64,000 bases of DNA from Kitasatospora phosalacinea (GTDB taxonomy: Bacteria > Actinomycetota > Actinomycetes > Streptomycetales > Streptomycetaceae): assembly GCF_030268885.1 (NCBI RefSeq), contig NZ_BSSA01000014.1, positions 1 through 64,000 of the forward strand, written 5' to 3'. Shown here piece by piece: positions 8,467 through 15,461 of this stretch. Position numbers and translations under genes: made by a program. Each line of letters starts with the position of its first letter. The first letter of the stretch is position 1. The notes under the pieces are model-generated. The model saw only the letters and a list, made by a program, of their open reading frames with translations. It was not told the origin of the DNA and searched no databases.

Positions 8467-10520
8467 GGCCGTCCCCCTCCCTTCGCTCCGCTCCCGCCGT
8501 CCGGCGGGTCGGGTCGGAACGCGATCACGGCGATGTCGTCGCGGACGTCGGCGATCTGGGTGACGAGGTGCTCGCAGAGGTCGGCGAGCGGCCGGTGGCG
8601 GACCGCCGCGGCGGCGTCGCAGAGGCGGGCGATGCCGTCGCCGAGGTGTTCGCCGGGCACTTCGACCAGGCCGTCGGTGTAGAACAGCAGCGTCTCGCCG
8701 GGCCCGACCGGGTGGCGGTGGGTGACCCGGGGGCGGCGCGGGTCGACGCACAGCGGGACGTCGGCGTCCTCGGCGGACAGCAGCCGGGGCGGCCCGTGGA
8801 CGGGCACCAGGACGGGCGGCGGGTGTCCGGCGTTGGCCCACTCCATCTCCCAGCCGCCGTCGGCACCGTGCCGCACCAGCCGGGCGTGCACGGCGGTGGC
8901 GAAGCTGCCGACGCCCAACCCCTCGGCGGCGGTGTCGAGTTCGCGCAGCGTGTCGGCGGGGGTGTGGGCCTGGCCGCGGGTGTACGCGATGGAGCGCAGC
9001 ATGGCGCGCAGCTGGCCCATGGTGGTGGCGGCGGCGAGGTCGTGTCCGGCGACGTCGCCGATGGTCATGGCGAGCGAGCCGTCGGGCAGCGCGAAGGCGT
9101 CGTACCAGTCGCCGCCGACCTCGGCGTTGCGGCTGCCGGGCTGGTAGCGGGCGGCGACGGCGGCGCCGCCGAGGGCGGGCGGGGTGGTGAGCAGGGCGCG
9201 TTGCAGGACGACGGCGGCGTGCCGGGCGCGTTGCAGGGCGAGGGCCTGGCGCAGCGGGGCCTGGGCGCGTTGCAGGACTTCGTGCTGGAGGTCGACGTCG
9301 GCGGGTCCCGGTGGTGGGGCGCCTTCGCAGCAGGCGGTGGCGGCGAGGGCGACGACGGCGCCGTCGACGACGATGGGCAGCAGGGTGAGGCTGGTGGCGC
9401 GGGTGTCGTGCAGCCAGCGGGCGGAGATCTCGGGGACGGCGCCCTCGGGGACGGCGCTGTCGGGGAAGACCAGCAGGGTGGGGGTGCGGTCGGTGACGGC
9501 CTGCCGGGCGCGGGCGCCGAGGGTGAAGGTCTGCCGGTCGAGCGGGGGCAGCGGGGGCAGTCCGGGGCGGGCGACGGAGGCGATCCGGGTGGCGACGACT
9601 TCGTCGTCGGCGGCGTCGGGCCCGGGCAGGAGGTAGACGGCGCAGACGTCGGTGAGGTCGGGGACGAGGGTGGCGGCGAGGGCGGCGAAGGCCTCCTCGG
9701 CGCGTTCGGCCTCGGTGACGGCCCCTGCCCGGGCGAGCAGGCGTTCGCGCAGGCGGGCGCGCCACTGGTCCTCGATGTCGCCGGTGGTGCCGATCCACTC
9801 GGCGGCGCGGTCCTCGCGCAGGACGGGGACGGCGCGGGAGCGGACGTGCCGGTAGCCGCCGGTGACGCTGCGGACGCGGAAGGTCTGTTCGAAGACGGGG
9901 GGCAGGTCGCGGGCGGCGGCGGCCCAGCGGGCGGCGACGGCGGCGCGCTCGTGGGGGTGGACGACGTCCAGCCAGCCGCGGCCGACGGCTTCGGCGAAGG
10001 GCTGGCCGGTGAGTTCCTCCCAGCCGGGCATGAGTTCGTGGGCGGTCCCGTCGGGCTGGACGACCCAGACCATCTGGGCGGCGGCGGCCATCAGCGCCTC
10101 GTAGCGCTGCAGGGCTTCCAGGCGTTCGGCGGACTGGCGTTCGGCTTCGAGGGCGGAGTGCAGTTCGGCGGTGGTGTCGATGGCGGCGGCGAGGATGCCG
10201 GGGCCGTACCGGGTGGCGGCCGGTGAGCAGGAGTAGACGAAGTGCCGGTGGGAGGGGGCGCCGGAGGGGCAGCCGAGGGTGCGGTGGGCGGTGACCTGCC
10301 GGGCGGTGCCGTCGGCGAGGACGGCGTCGAGGGTGGCGACGAAGCGTTCGGTGCCGGGTTCGGTGAACGCCTCGCGGGCGGGCGCGCCGAGCGGGCGGTC
10401 GCCGAACAGGTCGCGGAAGGCGTCGTTGTAGTAGACCATCCGGTGGTCGGGCCCGGCGGTCAGGGCGATGGCCACGACGGCGCGGTCGAACACCTCGGGC
10501 GTCAGTTGCGGTTGCGGCAC
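8463..10520 (-). CDS. PAS-PAS-GAF-SpoIIE serine phosphatase
   Basis: A 685-residue RsbU-like protein. A PAS domain (residues 1-115) is followed by a second PAS/PAC unit (about 140-265, ending TTGDIEDQW), a GAF domain (about 285-430) and a SpoIIE/PP2C domain (about 460-670). The PP2C domain has intact metal motifs: EVGGDWYDAF, TIGDVAGHD, NAGHPPP, LFYTDGLVE and DDIAVIA. These are the acidic residues that hold Mn/Mg, so it should be an active phosphatase for an anti-anti-sigma protein. The start chosen is the GTG at 10520, seven bases after GGAGGA; an in-frame start at 10697 would add a Pro/Ala/Gly-rich tail. It is translationally coupled to the downstream phosphatase/ATPase, suggesting that the two proteins work on one switch. 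Confidence 0.9.
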   Translation of the reverse strand: MPQPQLTPEVFDRAVVAIALTAGPDHRMVYYNDAFRDLFGDRPLGAPAREAFTEPGTERFVATLDAVLADGTARQVTAHRTLGCPSGAPSHRHFVYSCSPAATRYGPGILAAAIDTTAELHSALEAERQSAERLEALQRYEALMAAAAQMVWVVQPDGTAHELMPGWEELTGQPFAEAVGRGWLDVVHPHERAAVAARWAAAARDLPPVFEQTFRVRSVTGGYRHVRSRAVPVLREDRAAEWIGTTGDIEDQWRARLRERLLARAGAVTEAERAEEAFAALAATLVPDLTDVCAVYLLPGPDAADDEVVATRIASVARPGLPPLPPLDRQTFTLGARARQAVTDRTPTLLVFPDSAVPEGAVPEISARWLHDTRATSLTLLPIVVDGAVVALAATACCEGAPPPGPADVDLQHEVLQRAQAPLRQALALQRARHAAVVLQRALLTTPPALGGAAVAARYQPGSRNAEVGGDWYDAFALPDGSLAMTIGDVAGHDLAAATTMGQLRAMLRSIAYTRGQAHTPADTLRELDTAAEGLGVGSFATAVHARLVRHGADGGWEMEWANAGHPPPVLVPVHGPPRLLSAEDADVPLCVDPRRPRVTHRHPVGPGETLLFYTDGLVEVPGEHLGDGIARLCDAAAAVRHRPLADLCEHLVTQIADVRDDIAVIAFRPDPPDGGSGAKGGGRP

Positions 10521-10746
10521 CCCGGTGTCCTCCTCCCGTCCGTCCCGTCCGCCGTGCAGCGGCTCCGTGGGACCTGCGGGCCCCGTGCGCCCCGGGCGCC
10601 CCGCGGGTCCTGCGCGGTCGGTGTGCGCGTCGGCCCGGGCCGGTGCGGGTGGGGTCCCCGCTCCGGCCCGGGCTGCGCCGGTCCGTCGTCCGGTCATCCG
10701 TCCAGTCGTCCGTCCGGGATTCGTCCGGTCTCGTCCGCGTCCGGGG

Positions 10747-11151
10747 TCAGGCGAGCAGTTTCTGCTTCGCCCTCTCGAACTCCTCGGCCGAGATCGCGCC
10801 GCTGCTCTTCAGGTCGGCGAGGCGGGCGAGCTCGTCGACGTGCCGTGGTCCGGCGTTCCGGTCCTCCGTTCCGGCGGCCTTCCGGATGTAGTCCTGGAAG
10901 TCGCTCTCGGCCTTGGCGGCCAGGGCCCGGTCGCGTTGGCCCATCTCCTTGCCGCGGGCGATCAGGTAGACCAGGACGCCGATGTACGGCAGCACGATCA
11001 CGAAGACCGTCCAGCCGGCCTTGCCCCACCCGCCCATGTCGTGGCTGCGGAAGATGTCCGTCAGCACCTTGAACATCAGGAAGAACCACAGGATCCACAG
11101 GAACAGCCACAGCATGGTCCAGAACAGGTTGAGCGCCGGGTAGTCGTCCAT
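10747..11151 (-). CDS. PLDc_N-SHOCT membrane protein
   Basis: A 134-residue membrane protein. Two hydrophobic segments (about 9-28, very rich in Trp/Phe/Leu, and 45-63, WTVFVIVLPYIGVLVYLIAR) form the PLD-nuclease N-terminal domain fold. The C-terminus (103-134) is a SHOCT module: LARLADLKSSGAISAEEFE then the terminal KLLA. SHOCT is a short oligomerisation or anchoring motif found at the end of many streptomycete membrane proteins. The ATG at 11151 is preceded by GGGAG. The frame is open further upstream, but the membrane segment starts exactly here. Function unknown. Confidence 0.85.
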   Translation of the reverse strand: MDDYPALNLFWTMLWLFLWILWFFLMFKVLTDIFRSHDMGGWGKAGWTVFVIVLPYIGVLVYLIARGKEMGQRDRALAAKAESDFQDYIRKAAGTEDRNAGPRHVDELARLADLKSSGAISAEEFERAKQKLLA

Positions 11152-11342
11152 CGACTGGCTCCCTTCCACAGGTCCTTCGAGTGGTATCACCACATTCCGG
11201 ACACCGCACCTCGGCGGCCGCCCGCCGTGCGCCCCCGTGCGCGCCGCCGCACGCCGGGTGAGGATGTGAGCGGGTGTCAGGTTCGCCGAGGGCACGGACG
11301 GCGGCACGAGCAGCGGCACGGACGGCGGCGCGGGAGGCGCGG

Positions 11343-12632
11343 ATGGGCGCGGAGGGCGGGCGGGCGGCGGGCCCGGACGACGACGGCGGCACCGAGGAGA
11401 GCGGGCGGTCGGAGCAGGCGGAGCGGGTGACGGCGCTGCTGGCGCGGCTGACCCGGATGCTGCTGGCGGCCAGCGGCGAGGGCGCTTCGGAGGTCGAGCA
11501 GACGGTGGCGCGGGCCGCCGCGGGCCTCGGCGCCCGCACCTCGATGGTGCTGGTCCCGGACGGCGCGACGCTGACCGTCGTCCTGGACGGCCGCGCCTCG
11601 ACGGTCGCGGTCCGGGCCTTCCCGGACGTCGCCCGGCTGGACAAGGTGGCCGCGCTCAAGCCCTGGGCCCACCGGGTCTCGCTGGGCGGCACGACCCTCG
11701 CCGAGGCCGAGCGGCAGCTGGCGGCGGTCGACGACTCGCCCGCCCCGTACCCGTGGTGGCTCAAGGGCCTGGGCATCGTGCTGTTCTCGGTCGGCTTCGC
11801 CCCGCTGATGCAGCCGACCTGGTACGAGGTCGGCAGCACCGCGCTGCTCGGTCTGGTCACGGCGGTGCTGGCGGTGGCGGCGGGGCGCCGGCCGCGGCTG
11901 GCGCGGGTGCTGCCGCTGGTGGCGTCGACGGCGGTGTCGGTGCTGGTGCTGGAGGTGTTCGCGCGCAGCCCGGTGCACGGCGGGGCGGTGCTGCTGATGC
12001 TCCCGGCGCTGTTCTACTTCGTCCCCGGCGACCTGCTCTCCGCGGCCGCGGCCGAGCTGGCGGCCGGGTTCCTGACCACGGGCGCGGTGCGCCTGGTGTA
12101 CGCGGTGTTCCTGCTGCTGCAGCTGTACCTGGGCGTGATGCTGGGCGTGTACGTGACCGGCGGCGACACCTCGGCACTGTTCGACCTGGCGGCGCACGCC
12201 GACCTGCCGCGCTGGGCGACGTTCCTGTCCTGGGTGGTGTTCACGGTCGGCACGGTGCTGGCGTTCGCGGTGCCGTGGCGGCTGCTGCCGCCGCTGCTGG
12301 GGCTGGTGTACCTGACGGTGGCGGTGCAGTCGGGCGCGACCAAGCTGCTGGGCGAGGTCGGCGGGACGTTCGTGGCCGCCGCGCTGCTGGGCGCGCTGGC
12401 CACGGTGGTGGCCCGCCGCCCCGACCGGCCGCCGCGGATGCTGCTGGCGCTGCCCGGGTTCTTCACCCTGACGGTGGGCTCGCTGGGCATGCGCGGCCTG
12501 ACCAGCCTGGCCGGCGGCCACCCGGTGCGGGGCTTCCACGACCTGCTGTCGATGGTGACCACCGTGGTGGCGATCTCCGTCGGCCTGCTGCTGGGCTCGG
12601 TCCTGGCCCAGCGCCCGCAGCCGCTGCCCTGA
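11343..12632 (+). CDS. ThrE-like threonine/serine exporter family protein
   Basis: A 429-residue polytopic protein joining the two halves of the ThrE family. The N-terminal cytosolic part (residues 25-140, with L-x-R-L-x-R-M-L-L-A-S-G and a hydrolase-like TSMVLVPDGATLTV segment) is followed by about ten membrane helices (155-425). Corynebacterium ThrE exports threonine and serine by proton antiport; this role is inferred only from family resemblance. The ATG at 11343 has GGGAGG five bases upstream and is preferred. An in-frame GTG at 11274 would add 23 Ala/Arg/Thr residues. It is divergent from the SHOCT protein and has no obvious operon partner. Confidence 0.85.
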   Translation: MGAEGGRAAGPDDDGGTEESGRSEQAERVTALLARLTRMLLAASGEGASEVEQTVARAAAGLGARTSMVLVPDGATLTVVLDGRASTVAVRAFPDVARLDKVAALKPWAHRVSLGGTTLAEAERQLAAVDDSPAPYPWWLKGLGIVLFSVGFAPLMQPTWYEVGSTALLGLVTAVLAVAAGRRPRLARVLPLVASTAVSVLVLEVFARSPVHGGAVLLMLPALFYFVPGDLLSAAAAELAAGFLTTGAVRLVYAVFLLLQLYLGVMLGVYVTGGDTSALFDLAAHADLPRWATFLSWVVFTVGTVLAFAVPWRLLPPLLGLVYLTVAVQSGATKLLGEVGGTFVAAALLGALATVVARRPDRPPRMLLALPGFFTLTVGSLGMRGLTSLAGGHPVRGFHDLLSMVTTVVAISVGLLLGSVLAQRPQPLP

Positions 12633-12692
12633 CGGCCCGCCCCGCGGAGTCCTCTCCCGCAGCCGCCGGCCCTCCCCCTCGCCGCGCGGGCC

Positions 12693-13565
12693 CTACCAGC
12701 CGGAGCCCCGGTAGCAGGGCAGGTCGAGCGCGGCCGGGTCCATCGCGGCCAGCCACTGCCCGCCCCGGCGCAGCACGGGCGTCAGCACGATCTCCGGCTC
12801 CCCGTCGTACCCGGCCTGCACCAGGGCGTCGTAGCGGACGGGCCGGTGGGCGGCGGTCGCGGGCGTGGGCCGTTCGTCGCGGTGGCGGCGGGCCTGGGCG
12901 TCGAGGGCCTGCAGGGCGCGCTGCAGGTGCGGCTGCCAGCCGGGCAGGTGGTGCGGGTCGGCGGGGACGAGGTAGCGGGCGCCGGCGTCGATCAGTGCCG
13001 CGACCAGGCGGCCGAGCGCCGCGGTGCGCTCCAGGCCGGGCGGGATCGCTTCGAGGGCGTCGGCGATCGGCCGGGTGACGCGCAGCAGCGCCTCGTTGAA
13101 GTCCAGTCCGTGTTCGCCCTCGGCCTGCACCAGCAGGGCGCGCTGCTCGCCGGTGAGGTGCAGCCGGCAGGGGTGGGCGGCGCCCTCGGTGAGCAGTTCG
13201 GGCTGTCCGTGCCAGGCCACGGGGGTGTCGCCGAGCTGCGCCCACTCCGGCCAGCTCACCTCTCCCCCGGGCTGTTTGACCGCGTACCCGAGCGGGTGGT
13301 CCCCGACGGTGAGGATCTCGATCCGGGCGCCGACCACCCGGGCGGGTTCGGGGCGGGCGACCAGGCGGCGGGCGTCGGCGTCCCAGTCGAGGCCGCCGGC
13401 GCGGGCGTCGACGGGTTCGGTGGCGGCCAGGGTGAGCGGCTGGTGCGGGCGGGTGTCGTGCATGTGGGCGACGGTGACCGGGACGAGGACGGCCGCGCGG
13501 AGCACGGCCTGCCGGTCGGGGAACGGCCTGGGCTGGACCGCTTCGGTGGTGAGTTGTTCCGTCAT
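12693..13565 (-). CDS. Protein of unknown function
   Basis: A 290-residue soluble protein starting MTEQLTTEAVQPRPFPDRQA. I do not recognise it. Visible features are a beta-rich N-terminal half (VLVPVTVAHMHDTRP, RIEILTVGDHPLGYAV) and a helical C-terminal third with an HLTGEQRALLVQAEGEHG segment. A Trp/His/Pro-rich stretch (VPADPHHLPGWQPHLQRALQ) sits near residue 210. There is no signal peptide or membrane helix. Codon use matches its neighbours. It converges with the ThrE-like gene and lies 215 bases from the next minus-strand gene, so it may have its own promoter in 13566-13780, where I see no clear hexamers. Confidence 0.72.
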   Translation of the reverse strand: MTEQLTTEAVQPRPFPDRQAVLRAAVLVPVTVAHMHDTRPHQPLTLAATEPVDARAGGLDWDADARRLVARPEPARVVGARIEILTVGDHPLGYAVKQPGGEVSWPEWAQLGDTPVAWHGQPELLTEGAAHPCRLHLTGEQRALLVQAEGEHGLDFNEALLRVTRPIADALEAIPPGLERTAALGRLVAALIDAGARYLVPADPHHLPGWQPHLQRALQALDAQARRHRDERPTPATAAHRPVRYDALVQAGYDGEPEIVLTPVLRRGGQWLAAMDPAALDLPCYRGSGW

Positions 13566-13780
13566 GCGTCGTGCCCTTCCCGCGCCCGCGCGGCGCGCAC
13601 CCCCGGCGGGCGCCGACGCGTCCGGCCGGCCGCCCCGCGGTCTGTCCCGTCGGCCGTTCGCGCGGCCAGGGGGACAGCGTACGGGGCGCCGGCCGGTTCG
13701 GGAACGCGGTGGCGCGGACGGCGGCGAATCGTGACCCTTCGCACCCGGCGCACCGCATGGTTTCCGCAACGCCCCTGCGG

Positions 13781-14149
13781 TCAGCGGTCGTTGGGCGAGA
13801 TCCGCCAGGCGAGCAGGACGACCAGGAAGGAGGCGGCGCTGAATCCGGTGCACCACCAGGCGGTGGCGGTGTGACCGCTCATCCAGGCGTTGGTGGCGGT
13901 GTTCAGGGCCCACAGCTGGCCGATCACGACAGTGACGGCCAGCGCGACCCGGGCGGACAGGACGGCCGACCGCTCGGGCTGCTGGTCGGTGCCCGCGCCG
14001 GGGCCGGGGCCGGTCGCGGAGACCCGCGGATCGGCGTAGCCGGAGGTGGCCCGGATCTGCGGGTAGCGTTCGTGGACGGGCCGGTTGAGCCTGGGTTCGT
14101 CGCTGCCGGGGTGGTAGCCCTCCGGGTAGTGGCCTTCGGGAACGCTCAT
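13781..14149 (-). CDS. Small two-helix membrane protein, unknown
   Basis: A 122-residue protein. The first 60 residues are hydrophilic and Pro/Gly/His/Tyr-rich. Two membrane helices follow (about 66-87 and 95-113), joined by a short NTATNAWMSGHTATAWW loop; the C-terminus is short and charged. I do not recognise the family. The ATG at 14149 has GGAGG upstream (CTGTGGAGGTGCGCG). It lies just downstream of the Rieske gene of the molybdenum-enzyme operon on the same strand, 57 bases away, so it may be co-transcribed, though a dyad at 14172-14182 suggests separate control. Confidence 0.75.
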   Translation of the reverse strand: MSVPEGHYPEGYHPGSDEPRLNRPVHERYPQIRATSGYADPRVSATGPGPGAGTDQQPERSAVLSARVALAVTVVIGQLWALNTATNAWMSGHTATAWWCTGFSAASFLVVLLAWRISPNDR

Positions 14150-14171
14150 CGCGCACCTCCACAGGTGAGTT

Positions 14172-14182
14172 GACGAATCGTC
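14172..14182. promoter_or_regulatory. GACGA-A-TCGTC dyad
   Basis: An 11-bp inverted repeat about 22 bases upstream of the start of the small membrane protein gene. The same core recurs in a longer dyad at 34143-34157. It could be an operator or chance; nothing here identifies the regulator. Confidence 0.35.
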
Positions 14183-14206
14183 GGTGCACGTCGCTCGCCG
14201 GTCATC

Positions 14207-14842
14207 TCACCTGCCGCTCTTGCGGCCGGCGCAGTGGGCGGCGGCGGCGAGCTCCGGGTTGCGCAGGGTCCGACACAGGCCGGTCAGTTCCTCCTCGCCG
14301 GAGCGGACGGTGCCGACCGCCCACACCGAGCCGTCGGTCTGCTCCAGCATCACCACCCGGGGCAGCGGGCGGGGCGGCGGGCCGCCGGTGACCTCGCCGG
14401 TGCGGGAGTCGAACCGCCCTTCGTGGCAGGGGCAGTAGAGGTCGCCGTCGGGGCCGTGGTCGCGCCGCCACAGCACCCCGCAGGCGAGGTGGGTGCAGAC
14501 CGTGGAGTAGCCGACCAGGGTGCCGTCGGGCAGCCGGATCGCCATCGCCCGGTCGTCCTCGCCGGGGTAGTCGAAGGTGACCGCCTCACCGCGCTCCAAC
14601 CGGTCGGCGACCTTCAACGGCGGTGCGGCGCCGTCGCCGTGGCGGTGCAGCACGCCGGCCGAGACCACGGTGGAGCCGACCACCAGTCCGCCGGAGACGG
14701 TGGCGACGATCCGCAGGTAGTCGCGCCGGGTGGTCAGCGAGTCGGCGCTGATCCGCTCCTTCAGCGCGGACTGTTCGGCCCGGTGGCCGTCGGCTCCGCC
14801 GTCCGGGCCGTACGGCTGGGGGGAGTTGACGGGGCTGGTCAC
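14207..14842 (-). CDS. Rieske [2Fe-2S] protein of the molybdenum complex
   Basis: A 211-residue Rieske protein. Cluster ligands are C116 and H118 (CTHLACGV) and C137 and H140 (CPCHEGRFD); C121 and C139 are placed to form the usual stabilising disulfide. A twin-arginine motif (TTRRDYLRI, 37-45) precedes one hydrophobic helix (46-65). The domain is therefore probably exported folded by Tat and left anchored on the outer face, as in cytochrome bc complexes. The GTG start overlaps the ferredoxin stop as GTGA, so translation is coupled. In this context it most likely passes electrons between quinone or an external carrier and the other subunits of the operon. Confidence 0.92.
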   Translation of the reverse strand: MTSPVNSPQPYGPDGGADGHRAEQSALKERISADSLTTRRDYLRIVATVSGGLVVGSTVVSAGVLHRHGDGAAPPLKVADRLERGEAVTFDYPGEDDRAMAIRLPDGTLVGYSTVCTHLACGVLWRRDHGPDGDLYCPCHEGRFDSRTGEVTGGPPPRPLPRVVMLEQTDGSVWAVGTVRSGEEELTGLCRTLRNPELAAAAHCAGRKSGR

Positions 14843-15456
14843 GCCCTGGCTCCGTTCCCGGGCGTGGGGCGCCCGTTGACCTCGATCAGGTTCAGCGTCC
14901 CGCCGGGGACGGGGGTCCGGCGCTCGCCCGGGACCACCATGGCGACGCCGGTGGAGACCACGGTGTCGCCGAACGCGAACATCGTGGAGACGTCGACGCC
15001 GGGCCGTTCGGCCTGCAGTTCCTCGACGGTGCCGTAGAACAGGGCGCCGGTGGGGCAGACCGTGGCGCACATCGGGGCCAGCCCGTAGGAGGTGCGGTCG
15101 TAGCAGAGGTTGCACTTCATCTGGAGCTTGGCCTCCAGGTCGATCTTGGGCACGCCGAACGGGCAGGCGTTGACGCAGTTCGCGCAGCCGATGCAGCGGG
15201 TCGGGTCGGCCTCCTGCACCACGCCGTCGGCGGTGATCAGGATCGCCTCGGCCGGGCAGACCTCGGCACACGGCGCGACCGGGTCCTCGCAGTGCATGCA
15301 CACGGTCGGCAGCGAGGCGACGGTGCGGCCCTCGTCCGGGTAGTCCAGGTGGATCATCGACTTGCCGCGGTGCGAGTCGCACTCGCGGCAGGCCGACACG
15401 CAGGCCTGGCAGCCGATGCAGCGGCCCGGGTCGATGAAGATGGTGCGTCCCAGCAT
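14839..15456 (-). CDS. Four-cluster ferredoxin subunit (NrfC/HybA type)
   Basis: A 205-residue iron-sulfur protein with sixteen cysteines in four groups: C13/16/19/23, C53/56/63/67, C88/91/94/98 and C115/118/130/134. This is the classic four-[4Fe-4S] electron-transfer subunit of DMSO reductase-family enzymes. The N-terminus (MLGRTIFIDPGRC) has no export signal, so it should sit in the cytoplasm unless carried along by a partner. Its start is five bases after the catalytic subunit's stop, and its stop overlaps the Rieske start. It would link the molybdenum subunit to the membrane subunit or Rieske protein. Confidence 0.92.
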   Translation of the reverse strand: MLGRTIFIDPGRCIGCQACVSACRECDSHRGKSMIHLDYPDEGRTVASLPTVCMHCEDPVAPCAEVCPAEAILITADGVVQEADPTRCIGCANCVNACPFGVPKIDLEAKLQMKCNLCYDRTSYGLAPMCATVCPTGALFYGTVEELQAERPGVDVSTMFAFGDTVVSTGVAMVVPGERRTPVPGGTLNLIEVNGRPTPGNGARA

Positions 15457-15461
15457 CTCGG

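Noticed and set aside
11274..11342. Earlier GTG start for the ThrE-like gene
   Set aside because: It would add a low-complexity Ala/Arg stretch, whereas the ATG at 11343 has GGGAGG at ideal distance. Kept only as an alternative.
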